A DNA stretch of 64,000 nt from Actinomycetota bacterium (GTDB lineage: Bacteria > Actinomycetota > Thermoleophilia > Miltoncostaeales > Miltoncostaeaceae), in contig VGCE01000005.1 of the NCBI GenBank assembly GCA_016870155.1, positions 62,001 to 126,000 on the forward strand, in the 5' to 3' direction. Made by a program: the position numbers and the translations under genes. Under the pieces are notes generated by a model. The model did not search any database and had not been told where the DNA came from. It was given only the letters and a program-made list of their open reading frames with translations. Positions 42,536 to 51,714 of the stretch are shown piece by piece; the first letter of the stretch is position 1, and each line of letters opens with the position of its first letter.

Positions 42536-44751
42536 AGATCGACCGCCTGCGCAGGCGGCGCGAGAAGCGTGCCAGCCACGGCCGCATCGGCCTCGGCAGG
42601 GTGATCCTCATGGCCCTGCTGGTGCTGGGCACGGTGCTGGGCGTGGCGCTGGCCACCAGCTACCAGTCGGTCACCGCGGACCTCCCGGACATCGACGAGA
42701 TGCAGCCGGTGGGGCTGGGGCAGAACTCGCGCATCTACGACCGCAACGGGAAGATCCTCGGCTACATCGCCGGGGTTACCAACCGCACGGAGATCCCCCT
42801 CGCGCGCATCCCGGTCGACCTGCGCGAGGCGACCGTGGCCATCGAGGACAAGCGCTTCTACGAGCACGGCGGCGTGGACTGGGTGCGCATCGTCGGCGCG
42901 GCGGTGCGCAACGCCATGGACAGCGGCGGCCTTCGCCAGGGCGGCAGCACCATCACGATGCAGCTGGTGAAGAACCTCTACGACCCCGACGCCCCGCGGG
43001 ACTTCTCGCAGAAGATCAGGGAGGCCCACCTGGCGCAGGAGGTGGAGCGGCGCTTCACCAAGGACCAGATCCTCGCGAAGTACCTCAACGGGGTCTTCTA
43101 CGGCCAGAACTCCGTGGGCGTGCAGGCGGCGTCGCTCACCTACTTCGACAAGCCGGTCTGGGCCATCAACCTGCCGCAGGCCGCGCTGCTGGCGGGCCTG
43201 CCGCAGGCGCCGTCGGCGTACAACCCCTTCGTCAACCCCAAGGACGCCACCACCCGGCGCAACGTGGTGCTGCAGGAGATGGCCGACCAGGGCCACATCA
43301 CGCAGGCCGAGGCCGACGAGGCCAAGGCGTCCGACCTGCTGCTGAAGCGTGGCAGGACCTACGAGCGCAAGCGCGAGGGCTACTTCTTCGACTACGTGCG
43401 CCAGGAGCTCATCGACCGCTACGGCGAGCAGCGCGTGCAAAACGGCGGGCTCGCGGTGCGCACCACCATCGATCCCAGGCTGCAGCGCGCCGCCGAGCAG
43501 GCGATCGCGGGCAACCTCGGGCAGGAGGGCGACCCCGCGGCCGCGGTGGTGCTCATCGATGCCCGCACCGGCTACATCCGCGCCATGGCCACCAGCCGCG
43601 AGTACGGCAAGGACAGCCAGTTCAACTACGCCGCGCAGGCCCGCCGCCAGCCGGGGTCCACCTTCAAGACCTTCGTGCTCACCCGCGCCATCGCAGACGG
43701 CATCAACCCCTACTCCACCGTCTACGACAGCCGGCCCATCGACATCAACGACCCCAGGTGGGGTCCGATCCAGGTGGCCACCTACTCCAACTCCTACCGC
43801 GGCGCGGTGCCGATATCGCAGGCCACGCTGGCGTCGGACAACACCGTGTACATCCAGATGACCCTCGATGTGGGGCCGGAGCGCGTGGTGGACATCGCGA
43901 AGAAGATGGGCGTGCAGAGCGACCTGCCCGTGGTGCCCTCCATCGGCCTCGGGTCGGGCGAGGTGACCCCGCTCGAGATGGCGGCGGCATACGCGCCGCT
44001 GGCCAACGGCGGGTTCCGCGTGAAGCCCATCGCCATGACCGACCTGGGCACGGGGATCCCGAAGGGCGACCTCGCCACGCCCAAGCGCACCCGGGTATTC
44101 CAGGACGGCGTGGCGTATGAGGTCACCCGCATCCTGCGCGACAACGTGACCAGCGGCACCGGTGGTGCCGCCAACATCGCGCCCAACGTCGCGGGCAAGA
44201 CCGGCACCACCGATGACTACACCGACGCCTGGTTCGTGGGCTATACGCCCCGCTATGTGTGCGCGGTGTGGGTGGGCTATCCGAACGACGACGGGGTGCG
44301 CCGGTCGATGACCAGCGTGCACGGCATCACGGTGGCCGGCGGCACCTTCCCTGCGCAGATCTGGGGCGACTTCATGAAGATCGCCGCGAAGGGAGACGAC
44401 GGCCTGGAGTTCCCCCTGCCCAACAACCCGGTGGAGTGGTCGGCGTTCTCGTCCGACTTCACCGAGTCGGCCGGGTCGTACATGGTGAGCTCGGCCAAGA
44501 GCACCAGCACCGCCAAGACCACGAAGACCGACACCAGGCCCGGCACCACCACCAACGTGCCGAGGCCCGCGCCCACCACGGGCCCGACCACGATCACGCC
44601 GGCGCCTGCACCGGCTCCCGCTCCTGCTCCGGCGCCTGCACCGGCTCCTGCACCGGCTCCTGCTCCTGCTCCTGCTCCGGCTCCGGCACCGGCACCGGCA
44701 CCCGATCCTGCCCCGGCGCCTGCACCGCCGCCGACGCCCACGACCCCCTAG
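42532..44751 (+). CDS. Bifunctional penicillin-binding protein 1A
   Basis: 739 residues from ATG 42532. One membrane anchor (about 22-42), glycosyltransferase family 51 domain with catalytic Glu in AIEDKRFYEHGG (about 105) and QGGSTITMQLVKN, then the transpeptidase domain with active Ser in PGSTFKTFVL (about 376), SDNTVY and KTGTTDDYTDAWFVGYTP. Polymerises and cross-links peptidoglycan. After the transpeptidase there is a Ser/Thr-rich stretch and a tail of about 22 Ala-Pro pairs. The stop forms CTAG with the convergent gene. Confidence 0.95.
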   Translation: MKIDRLRRRREKRASHGRIGLGRVILMALLVLGTVLGVALATSYQSVTADLPDIDEMQPVGLGQNSRIYDRNGKILGYIAGVTNRTEIPLARIPVDLREATVAIEDKRFYEHGGVDWVRIVGAAVRNAMDSGGLRQGGSTITMQLVKNLYDPDAPRDFSQKIREAHLAQEVERRFTKDQILAKYLNGVFYGQNSVGVQAASLTYFDKPVWAINLPQAALLAGLPQAPSAYNPFVNPKDATTRRNVVLQEMADQGHITQAEADEAKASDLLLKRGRTYERKREGYFFDYVRQELIDRYGEQRVQNGGLAVRTTIDPRLQRAAEQAIAGNLGQEGDPAAAVVLIDARTGYIRAMATSREYGKDSQFNYAAQARRQPGSTFKTFVLTRAIADGINPYSTVYDSRPIDINDPRWGPIQVATYSNSYRGAVPISQATLASDNTVYIQMTLDVGPERVVDIAKKMGVQSDLPVVPSIGLGSGEVTPLEMAAAYAPLANGGFRVKPIAMTDLGTGIPKGDLATPKRTRVFQDGVAYEVTRILRDNVTSGTGGAANIAPNVAGKTGTTDDYTDAWFVGYTPRYVCAVWVGYPNDDGVRRSMTSVHGITVAGGTFPAQIWGDFMKIAAKGDDGLEFPLPNNPVEWSAFSSDFTESAGSYMVSSAKSTSTAKTTKTDTRPGTTTNVPRPAPTTGPTTITPAPAPAPAPAPAPAPAPAPAPAPAPAPAPAPAPAPDPAPAPAPPPTPTTP
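44599..44733 (+). repeat. Ala-Pro coding tandem repeat in the PBP1A tail
   Basis: Imperfect GCxCCx repeats (units such as GCTCCTGCACCG) encode about 22 consecutive Ala-Pro pairs with one Asp-Pro break. Likely to vary in copy number by slippage and to form a stiff, extended rod reaching into the wall. Confidence 0.85.
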
Positions 44752-45257
44752 GGGGAGTCTGCCGGCTGCAGCGCCCCGCCCTCGTCGGGGGCGCCATCGC
44801 CCGCGCGGGGCGTAATGAGCAGGATTCCGGCCATCCCCGCGAGCGCCGCGGCCGCGAGGCATGCCCAGGCCGCGGGCATCACGCTCACCGACCACTCGCC
44901 CGCGAGGACGGCGTCGGGCAGCCCGGCCCGCTGGGCCACCACCTCCACGCGTGGCGACAGCGCCACCAGCGCGGCCCAGGCGACGCCGAGAATGGCCCAG
45001 AGGATGGACAGCCCGCCGATCACCCGGGCACCGCGGGTGCCGTGCGGCAACGACCACCACAGCGCGAGGACGCCGGTCACCACCATGGCCACGCCGATGA
45101 TGGGAAGGATCCACGAGGCTCCGCCGGCCCCGTAGCCGGAGAGCGACGCGCTGCCCGTGGGCAGCGACGCCCCGTACCACGGCAGCGCGGGCAGGGCCAT
45201 CAGCAGCACCCCGCAGGCCACGATGGCGATGCCCAGCGCCCGGGAGCGCCCGCTCAT
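44748..45257 (-). CDS. Four-helix membrane protein of unknown function (169 aa)
   Basis: ATG 45257 overlaps the stop of the DUF2079 gene (ATGA). Four hydrophobic helices (about 7-25, 48-66, 80-99, 127-148), a serine/glycine-rich loop after the first (LPTGSASLSGYGAGGAS), and a polar tail. No domain recognised. Last gene of the minus-strand glycan operon starting at 51654; stop shared with PBP1A as CTAG. Confidence 0.7.
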   Translation of the reverse strand: MSGRSRALGIAIVACGVLLMALPALPWYGASLPTGSASLSGYGAGGASWILPIIGVAMVVTGVLALWWSLPHGTRGARVIGGLSILWAILGVAWAALVALSPRVEVVAQRAGLPDAVLAGEWSVSVMPAAWACLAAAALAGMAGILLITPRAGDGAPDEGGALQPADSP

Positions 45258-46786
45258 GGCACCGCCTCCCCAATCCGCTGGAACACCATCACCCCGTCGC
45301 GGTCGTACACCAGACGGAAGTCCCTGCGGGCTTGGAGGTCCTCGAGGGCCAGGCGGAAGCCCGGCAGGTCGAGCCGATCGAGCATGTTGGGTCTCGTGCG
45401 ATCAACCATAACCCACTCCGCATCGCGGATGACGGGGAACACCAGCACCCGGCGGCGCGCCGACAGGTGACCGCCCGCATTGTTGCCCACCGACACCACG
45501 GCGTCGCCGGGAATCAGCGCCGCGCCGTCCGCCAGCGCCTGCGCGTGTCCCGGCATGAGCTGGTACTGATCGATGCGCGAGGGCGTGGCGCGCGAGAAGG
45601 GTGTGCCGATCGGCACGGGGCCGGTGATGAGCGTGCCGAGCAGGCCCGCCGCCACCAGGGCGATCGCCACGGCCCCGGCCGGGCGCAACAGCCGCGCGAG
45701 CCACTCCGGACGCGCGCGTCGCCGCAGGCCGGCGAGCCCCAGCATGGCGGCGGCCACGAGGAACGGGCTCACCACGGCCGCATAGTGGAACTCGATCGAG
45801 TAGTTGGGCCACCAGTCGGCAAGCATGTTGACCAGCAGGTCGGGCAGGGCCGCGGCGGCGAGTAGCGGCGCGAACAGCGGCAGCAGCAACAGGGGCAGCA
45901 GCAGCGCGAGCAGGTACGACAGGCGCGACCACCCGCCGACCGTGGTGATGACGTCTATGGGGTTGCTGAGCGCCCCGACCAGGGCCTCTGACGGCGTGTC
46001 GCCGAAGCGCCCGAAGCGCTCGCCGAAGGGCTCGGGCACGCCGCTGCCAATGGCCGGGATGATCACCAGCACGCAGATGGCCGACCACGCGATGGAGGCC
46101 ACCGACACGATCGCGCCCGCGACATACCGCCGCTGGCGCACGATGATCCAGATGCCCAGGATCGCCAGGGCGAGGCCCACCTGCTCCTTGCCCAGGAGCG
46201 CCAGGCCCACCGCGATGCCCAGCACCCAGTCGCGGCGCGCCTCGGCGGCCCAGATGGCCAGCATGATCAGCGGGACGGCCAGGGTGACCGCATGCAGGTC
46301 GGTGACCACCGCCCACTGCAGGGGCGCATAGAGAAGCCATGCCACCGCGCCCGCGACCGCGAGGCGATCGTCGCCCAGCCAGCGGCGCCCCAGCAGGAAC
46401 GCCGGGATCGCCCCGGCTGCCACGGCCACCGACTGCGCCACGAGCAGCGGCGCGGCGGAATCGCTGAACCACTGGAAGGGCACCAGCACCACCAGCAGCG
46501 GGTCCACGTGCGATCCCAGGCGCGACACCTGGTCGCCCGCGGCGTTGGTCGCCATGAGCAGGTCGCCGTGCGCGGTGTTCCAGATGGCCTGGACCATGTT
46601 GCCCAGGTCGAACCGGCCGGTCCACCAGGAATCGTGCCGTGCCACCGACAGCCACGAGAACACCGCGGCCCATATCGCGGCCAGCAGCAGCACCAGCGTG
46701 AGGGGAAGGTCGCGCAGCAGGCGCCACTGATGCCAGCCTGCCGCCGGCCCGCCGCGCGCACTCGTCGGCTGGGGGGCGCTGCTCAC
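45254..46786 (-). CDS. DUF2079 membrane protein (GT-C-like fold)
   Basis: 510 residues. About ten membrane helices followed by a soluble C-terminal domain of some 90 residues. Early loop SWWTGRFDLGNMVQAIWNTA with acidic residues, then SHVDPLLVVLVPFQW, is the DUF2079 signature and corresponds to the catalytic first loop of GT-C glycosyltransferases. Probably uses a polyprenyl-phosphate sugar as donor on the outer face. Starts 4 nt inside the preceding gene (overlap 46783-46786). Confidence 0.85.
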   Translation of the reverse strand: MSSAPQPTSARGGPAAGWHQWRLLRDLPLTLVLLLAAIWAAVFSWLSVARHDSWWTGRFDLGNMVQAIWNTAHGDLLMATNAAGDQVSRLGSHVDPLLVVLVPFQWFSDSAAPLLVAQSVAVAAGAIPAFLLGRRWLGDDRLAVAGAVAWLLYAPLQWAVVTDLHAVTLAVPLIMLAIWAAEARRDWVLGIAVGLALLGKEQVGLALAILGIWIIVRQRRYVAGAIVSVASIAWSAICVLVIIPAIGSGVPEPFGERFGRFGDTPSEALVGALSNPIDVITTVGGWSRLSYLLALLLPLLLLPLFAPLLAAAALPDLLVNMLADWWPNYSIEFHYAAVVSPFLVAAAMLGLAGLRRRARPEWLARLLRPAGAVAIALVAAGLLGTLITGPVPIGTPFSRATPSRIDQYQLMPGHAQALADGAALIPGDAVVSVGNNAGGHLSARRRVLVFPVIRDAEWVMVDRTRPNMLDRLDLPGFRLALEDLQARRDFRLVYDRDGVMVFQRIGEAVP

Positions 46787-47703
46787 GAGCCGCCCCTGCG
46801 CCGCCCGGCGGTGGCCGCCAGCGCCACGAACACCAGCTCCACGGCGATGAGGAACAGCCGCGAGCTCACGCTGAGGGCCACGGCCACGCCGCCGGGAACC
46901 TGGCGCGAGAGCACCAGCGCGAGGATGGCATCGCGCACCCCGAGGCCCGAGGGCACGATGAACACCAGCATCGACACCACGAAGGCGAGCAGGAAGCCCG
47001 AGGCCACGCCGACCGGATCACCCACATCGGGGCCGCCGATGCCGCGCATGAAGGCCCACACCGCGAACCCCAGGAGGGCCGAGGTGATCAGGTACCAGCC
47101 GATCATCAGCACCACGCGCCGGAATGGCAGCAGAACCGCCAGGGGCTCGCGACGTACCTTCCGGAGCGCCCACGATGACAGCGGCCCGAACACCCGCGGG
47201 TGCAGCAGCACGGCCGACAGCGGCACCGCAAGCACGAGCCACGCGACCGGCCCCACGGCACTGCCCGAGCCGATGTCCAGCAGGGCCACCATCGCGAGCA
47301 GCGACGCCGCCACGAGGGCGATCACCTGCTCGTAGGTGGTGGCCGCCACCGTCACGCGCTTCGGCACGCCGTGGGCCTCGGCCATCACCGCCCGGCCCAT
47401 CACCATGAGCACGTTGCCCGGCACGTAGCGCCCGAGCAGCGAACGGGCCCAGGCGGACACCGTCGCCAGCACGGGCGGGGCGGGCCTGTGCAGGCCGCCG
47501 AGGATGGCCTCGTACGCCAGGGCCGACAGCGCGAGCGATGCGAGGGCCAGCACCGACGCGAGCACAAGCCATCCCGCCGACGGCTGCCAGTCGAACGAGG
47601 TCACGACGTCCCAGGCGTCCACGACCGTCCATGCCAGGGCGGCGATGATCACCAGCCCGGCCACCAGGCCGCCCCACCTCACCCACGCGCGGCGATTCGT
47701 CAC
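46783..47703 (-). CDS. UPF0104 / lysylphosphatidylglycerol synthase TM-like protein
   Basis: 306 residues, start GTG 47703. Eight or so helices; SLLGRYVPGNVLMVMGRAVM and VPSGLGVRDAILALVLSRQV match the N-terminal membrane domain of MprF and AglD-like flippases/transferases. There is no aminoacyl transferase domain. Families like this act in lipid-linked sugar or lipid flipping. Sits between GT4 and DUF2079 genes with 4 nt overlaps on both sides. Confidence 0.8.
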   Translation of the reverse strand: MTNRRAWVRWGGLVAGLVIIAALAWTVVDAWDVVTSFDWQPSAGWLVLASVLALASLALSALAYEAILGGLHRPAPPVLATVSAWARSLLGRYVPGNVLMVMGRAVMAEAHGVPKRVTVAATTYEQVIALVAASLLAMVALLDIGSGSAVGPVAWLVLAVPLSAVLLHPRVFGPLSSWALRKVRREPLAVLLPFRRVVLMIGWYLITSALLGFAVWAFMRGIGGPDVGDPVGVASGFLLAFVVSMLVFIVPSGLGVRDAILALVLSRQVPGGVAVALSVSSRLFLIAVELVFVALAATAGRRRGGS

Positions 47704-48890
47704 CCGTCACCCCGCGGGCCCCTCGCGGCACGTCGACGTCGCACGCCGTCCCGCCGCCGCGCGTCGCGCGCGGCCCTGCGCGCCCCGAGCGCCCGCACCA
47801 GCGGCGCCACCACGCGATGCGGCGTCCCGGTGCGCTCGTAGGTGGCGCGGGCCGCCGCGCCCAGGCGCACGCGGGCATCGGGATCGGCAGCCAACGAGAT
47901 AAGCGCAGCGGCCAGGGCCGCCGACTCGCCGGCGGGCACCAGCACGGCGTCGTGGCCATGCGTGAGCACCTCGCGGATGCCGGGGGTGTCCGCGGTGATC
48001 ACCGGGCGCCCCGCGGCCATTGCCTGGAACACCTTGTTGGGCACCACGCGCGACGCCTTGTCGCTGCGCCCGAAGATGCCCAGCACCACCCCGCACGCGG
48101 CCACCTCGTCGCGCAGGCGCTCGTACGGCACCCACGGCACGTGCTCGAGCGCCGACGGGGGATCGCGCTCCATCTCGTCGGCGAGCCAGTCGTCGAGCTG
48201 GCCCTCGCCCACCAGGCGCATCGGCGGGGTGCCCGGAATGCGCGCGGCGCCCAGGATGACGTCGAGCCCGTGCATCGGCGACAGCTTCCCGTACCAGAGC
48301 GCATGGCATGCCCCGCGCGAAACGGGGCTCGGCGGGAATGCCCCGGGCTCGGCGCCCACCAGCGCCACCACGATGCGGGCCGGGCTCACCCCGAAGCGGC
48401 GCACCAGGAAGTCGCCGCCCGCGACGGTATCCACCAGCACGATGTCCGCCAGCGCCAGGGCCGTGCGATCGGCCGCCGCGAGCGCCCGGGTGGCCGCCGC
48501 GCCGGTCCTGCCCCGGTCGTCCCCCAGCGTGTCGGCCAGCGACACCATCATGTCCACCACCAGCGGCGCGCGGCGCGCGCGGGCCACCAGCCACGCGGGC
48601 ACCGCGTCGGGCTGGGCGGGGTAGCCCGCGATCACGGCGTCCACGGGTCCGTGGGTGCCCGGCTCGGTGGCGAGCAGGCCGGCCCAGGCCCGTGCCCACG
48701 ATGCCCCAGACGCGGCGAGGCTGCCCGCCGACAGGAAGCCGCCAGCCTTGTGGCGCGTGCGCTCCCACACCGGCCGGTGGTGCTCGCTCACGCGCACTCC
48801 ATGGGCGCGCAGCCCATCCACCAGCACCCGCGTGCGCGGATAGCCGCGCTCGTAGGTGCCCACCCACTCCACGTGAAGCGGTCGGCTCAC
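47700..48890 (-). CDS. Glycosyltransferase, GT4-like (GT-B fold)
   Basis: 396 residues, start GTG 48890. N-terminal acceptor domain (HVEWVGTYERGYPRTRVLVD, DAVIAGYPAQPDAVPAW), C-terminal donor domain with HALWYGKLSPMHGLDVILGA, RLVGEGQLDDWL and SRVVPNKVFQAMAAGRPVIT. The last 30 residues are strongly arginine-rich. Probably cytoplasmic, transferring an activated sugar to a lipid-linked acceptor. Confidence 0.85.
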   Translation of the reverse strand: MSRPLHVEWVGTYERGYPRTRVLVDGLRAHGVRVSEHHRPVWERTRHKAGGFLSAGSLAASGASWARAWAGLLATEPGTHGPVDAVIAGYPAQPDAVPAWLVARARRAPLVVDMMVSLADTLGDDRGRTGAAATRALAAADRTALALADIVLVDTVAGGDFLVRRFGVSPARIVVALVGAEPGAFPPSPVSRGACHALWYGKLSPMHGLDVILGAARIPGTPPMRLVGEGQLDDWLADEMERDPPSALEHVPWVPYERLRDEVAACGVVLGIFGRSDKASRVVPNKVFQAMAAGRPVITADTPGIREVLTHGHDAVLVPAGESAALAAALISLAADPDARVRLGAAARATYERTGTPHRVVAPLVRALGARRAARDARRRDGVRRRRAARGPRGDG

Positions 48891-49837
48891 CCCTCGATGA
48901 CGCGCTCGATGCGCGAGGCAGCCTCGTCCTCCTCCGACCGCAATCGTCCGCGCTGGATCAGCTCGCTCACGAGCCCGATGGTGAACAGCTGGATGCCCAC
49001 CACGATGAGCAGTACCCCGAGGATCAAGAGCGGCCGGCCGCCGATGGCCTCGCCGAGGATCTTCACGATCGTGAGGTAGATGGAGATGCCCACGCCGGTG
49101 AGGAAGAGCAGCAGCCCGAGGCCGCCGAAGAAGTGCATGGGCCGGTGGCGGTACCGGCCCACGAACGAGATGGTGATGAGGTCGAGGAGGCCACGCAGGT
49201 AGCGCTCGAAGCCGTACTTCGACGACCCGTGTCGGCGGGCGCGGTGGTTCACCGGCACCTCGGCCACCCGGAAGCCCTCGGACGCCGCGATCACGGGGAT
49301 GAAGCGGTACATCTCGCCGGGAATCGCCAGCGCACGCACCACGTCGATGCGGTACGCCTTGAACCCGCAGTTGAGGTCGTGCAGCTCCACGCCGCTGGCC
49401 CTGCGCGCCACGCTGTTGAACACGCGCGATGGCATGGTCTTGTTCCAGGGGTCGTTGCGCTTCTGCTTCCAGCCCGACACCAGGTCGGCGCCCTCCTCGA
49501 GGGCGCCGAGCAGCCGCGGGATCTCCGCGGGGTCATCCTGCAGGTCGGCATCGAGGGTAATCACCACATCGCCGCGGGCCTCGCGGAACCCGGCGGTGAG
49601 CGCCGCGCCCTTGCCGAAGTTGCTGCGCAGCCGCACCACGCGGATCGGCTCATGCGCGCGTGCGAGGTCGGCCAGCACCACATCGCCTCCGTCGCGCGAG
49701 CCATCGTCCACGAAGACCACCTCGTACGGCGCGCCGATGCGATCCATCACCTGCAGCAGCTCGGCCGTGACCTCGGCAAGCGAGTCGCGCTCGTCAAACA
49801 CCGGCACCACCACCGACAGCATGCGCCAGCCGCCCAT
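48887..49837 (-). CDS. Family 2 glycosyltransferase, DPM1/GtrB type
   Basis: 316 residues from ATG 49837. GT-A domain with SVVVPVFDERDSLAEVTAEL, FVDDGSRDGG, TLDADLQDDPAEIP, then two C-terminal membrane helices (about 235-258, 268-292). Such enzymes make polyprenyl-phosphate-linked sugars at the cytoplasmic face, the donor for GT-C enzymes like the DUF2079 protein of the same operon. Overlaps the previous stop (TGATG). Confidence 0.9.
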   Translation of the reverse strand: MGGWRMLSVVVPVFDERDSLAEVTAELLQVMDRIGAPYEVVFVDDGSRDGGDVVLADLARAHEPIRVVRLRSNFGKGAALTAGFREARGDVVITLDADLQDDPAEIPRLLGALEEGADLVSGWKQKRNDPWNKTMPSRVFNSVARRASGVELHDLNCGFKAYRIDVVRALAIPGEMYRFIPVIAASEGFRVAEVPVNHRARRHGSSKYGFERYLRGLLDLITISFVGRYRHRPMHFFGGLGLLLFLTGVGISIYLTIVKILGEAIGGRPLLILGVLLIVVGIQLFTIGLVSELIQRGRLRSEEDEAASRIERVIEG

Positions 49838-51654
49838 CAGGTGCGCCCCCCGCCCACCGCGCCATCGCGGGCGGAGTCACGGCCGGCATCGCGCTTGCGC
49901 CCGCGACGCATGAGCGACGGCATGGGGCGTCGGCCCCGGCGCGCCAGGCGCTCGTCGTCGGTCGGAACCGGCCGGTACGGGCCGGCGGCCACCAAGCCGC
50001 GCCGCACGCGCGACATCACCAGCGAGCCCAGGCTCCATACGGTCACCAGCACGGCGGTGGCCAGCACGGGGCCGATGATGCCGCGGCCGCCCGCGACGGT
50101 GGTCTCCACGAGATACCACGTCGAGTATGGGATGCCGCGGTCGATGCGTCCCGCGAGCCACCACGTGAGCAACACCGCCGGCACGGCGGCCACCAGCCCC
50201 AGGGCCACCACCTGCCACGGGCGCGTGGCACGCGTGGCGATGAGCGCGCAGTGCGCGGCCGGCAGGGCGATGAGCAGCGCAAAGGGGCTCGATATCCACA
50301 GCAGCAGGCACACCACGCCGAGGGCGATCACCCCGGCGGCCGCCCGCGATGCCACCTCGGCGTCGCGGCGCATGGCGCGCTGGCGCACCACGACCCACGT
50401 GAGCCCGCCCGCGCCGAGCGAGAGCAGGATCGCCACGACGGCGGCGAGGTCGAAGGGCACGGCCTCGGCGAGCGGTGGCCACCCGCCTGCGACCCCGGCG
50501 GTCATGCCGGCCGTTGCCAGCAGGTGACCCACCACGATGGCCACCACCACGGGCAGCGCGCGCCACAGGAGGGCGGCCGTGAACGGGAACAGCCGCACGC
50601 CGGCGCGGCGCAGCCGTACGGCGAGGTCGATCGACGCCACGAGGATCGGCAGCGCGAGCAGCAGGATGACGATGCGGCTCATGATCGGCCGCAGCTCACG
50701 GCCGTTGATCACCACCCCCGCCGCGGGGGATGGCAGGGCGTCGGCCTGGTCGAGTGATGCGACCAGGGTCTCGGCGGTGCGGCCGGCGTCCCCGAGGGAG
50801 TCCTCCTTCGCGAGCGCGACGTTGCTGGCCAGGGGGCCCTGGGGCCGCGCGGACAGGGAGGCCGCCGGGATTCCCGACGCGATGTATGCCGACTGGTCGC
50901 CGGACGTCTGCGGAACGGCCATCCCGGCCATCTGCGGGAAGGGCCCGGGGTAGCCGGTCACCGACGCGTCGGCGCGCTGCGCGGCCTGCTCGGCGGCGGC
51001 CGCCATGGGGATCGACCGACGGCCATCCCGGGCGTCGTCCCAGATGTGGATGCCCGCCGTGGTGCCCGCGGGGTCGTCGAGCGACAGGGCGGCGCCCATG
51101 GGCGTGCCGGAGAAGCGGCTGGCGAACCACCGGGCGCCCGCGTTGCCCTGGGTGGACGCCCCGGTTGACACGATGAACATCGGGCGGTTTCGCGCCACTG
51201 TGCCCAGCGACCGCGCCAGCTGCAGCAGCACGGCCGACCCGCTCTCGCCGCCGCGCACCCCGGGCGGGGTGTCGCGCGGCGCCGAGATGATGAGCGCGCC
51301 CTGCGTGGACGATCCGGTGCGGGCGGGCAGGGCCACGAACAGGTTCTCGGTCACCACGCGGCCACCGGGGGTCATCACCGAGAAGCGCTGTCGGCGCACC
51401 GGGGTGGCCCCGGGCACTACCTTCATCTGGTCGGCCATCCAGTTGGCCGAGGCCACGTCGCCGGGCGTGCCCGGCACGCGCTCGGGCGCCACCGTGGCCA
51501 TGTCCGCGGCGATGCCGCGCGCGGCCATCGCGTCGAACGCGGGCGGCAGCGGCGGGTCGGGCGTGCCACCCGGTGTTTCCAGCGTCAGCAGGGCCACGAA
51601 CAGCGCGAGCGCCGCCACGAGCCATGAGAGCCGGTAGAGGCGCCCGTTCAGCAT
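49837..51654 (-). CDS. M28-like membrane pseudopeptidase with multi-helix C-terminal domain
   Basis: 605 residues from ATG 51654. Anchor helix (about 8-24), an extracytoplasmic M28-fold domain (about 45-315), seven or eight helices, then a basic cytoplasmic tail (RRGRRPMPSLMRRGRKRDAG). Segments align by eye with aminopeptidase M28 but the metal ligands are gone: the HxD site reads SAPRDTPPG, the GADDNASG loop reads VRGGESGSAVL, and the EE pair is replaced in VSTGASTQGNAG. It probably binds rather than cleaves. First gene of the glycan operon. Confidence 0.75.
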   Translation of the reverse strand: MLNGRLYRLSWLVAALALFVALLTLETPGGTPDPPLPPAFDAMAARGIAADMATVAPERVPGTPGDVASANWMADQMKVVPGATPVRRQRFSVMTPGGRVVTENLFVALPARTGSSTQGALIISAPRDTPPGVRGGESGSAVLLQLARSLGTVARNRPMFIVSTGASTQGNAGARWFASRFSGTPMGAALSLDDPAGTTAGIHIWDDARDGRRSIPMAAAAEQAAQRADASVTGYPGPFPQMAGMAVPQTSGDQSAYIASGIPAASLSARPQGPLASNVALAKEDSLGDAGRTAETLVASLDQADALPSPAAGVVINGRELRPIMSRIVILLLALPILVASIDLAVRLRRAGVRLFPFTAALLWRALPVVVAIVVGHLLATAGMTAGVAGGWPPLAEAVPFDLAAVVAILLSLGAGGLTWVVVRQRAMRRDAEVASRAAAGVIALGVVCLLLWISSPFALLIALPAAHCALIATRATRPWQVVALGLVAAVPAVLLTWWLAGRIDRGIPYSTWYLVETTVAGGRGIIGPVLATAVLVTVWSLGSLVMSRVRRGLVAAGPYRPVPTDDERLARRGRRPMPSLMRRGRKRDAGRDSARDGAVGGGRT

Positions 51655-51714
51655 GAGGGCGCAGTATCGCATCGGGGTGCGGGTCCCCGCGAAATACGGC
51701 ATTACAGTAGGGGC
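51655..51714. promoter_or_regulatory. Divergent leaderless promoters (60 bp)
   Basis: GATACT (complement of 51663-51668) lies 8 nt before the M28-like gene; TACAGT (51703-51708) lies 6 nt before the trehalose-phosphate synthase gene. No palindrome stands out. Confidence 0.45.

Noticed and set aside
44599-44733. CRISPR-like array
   Set aside because: The repeat is a short in-frame Ala-Pro coding tract with no spacers; no cas gene is present in the window.
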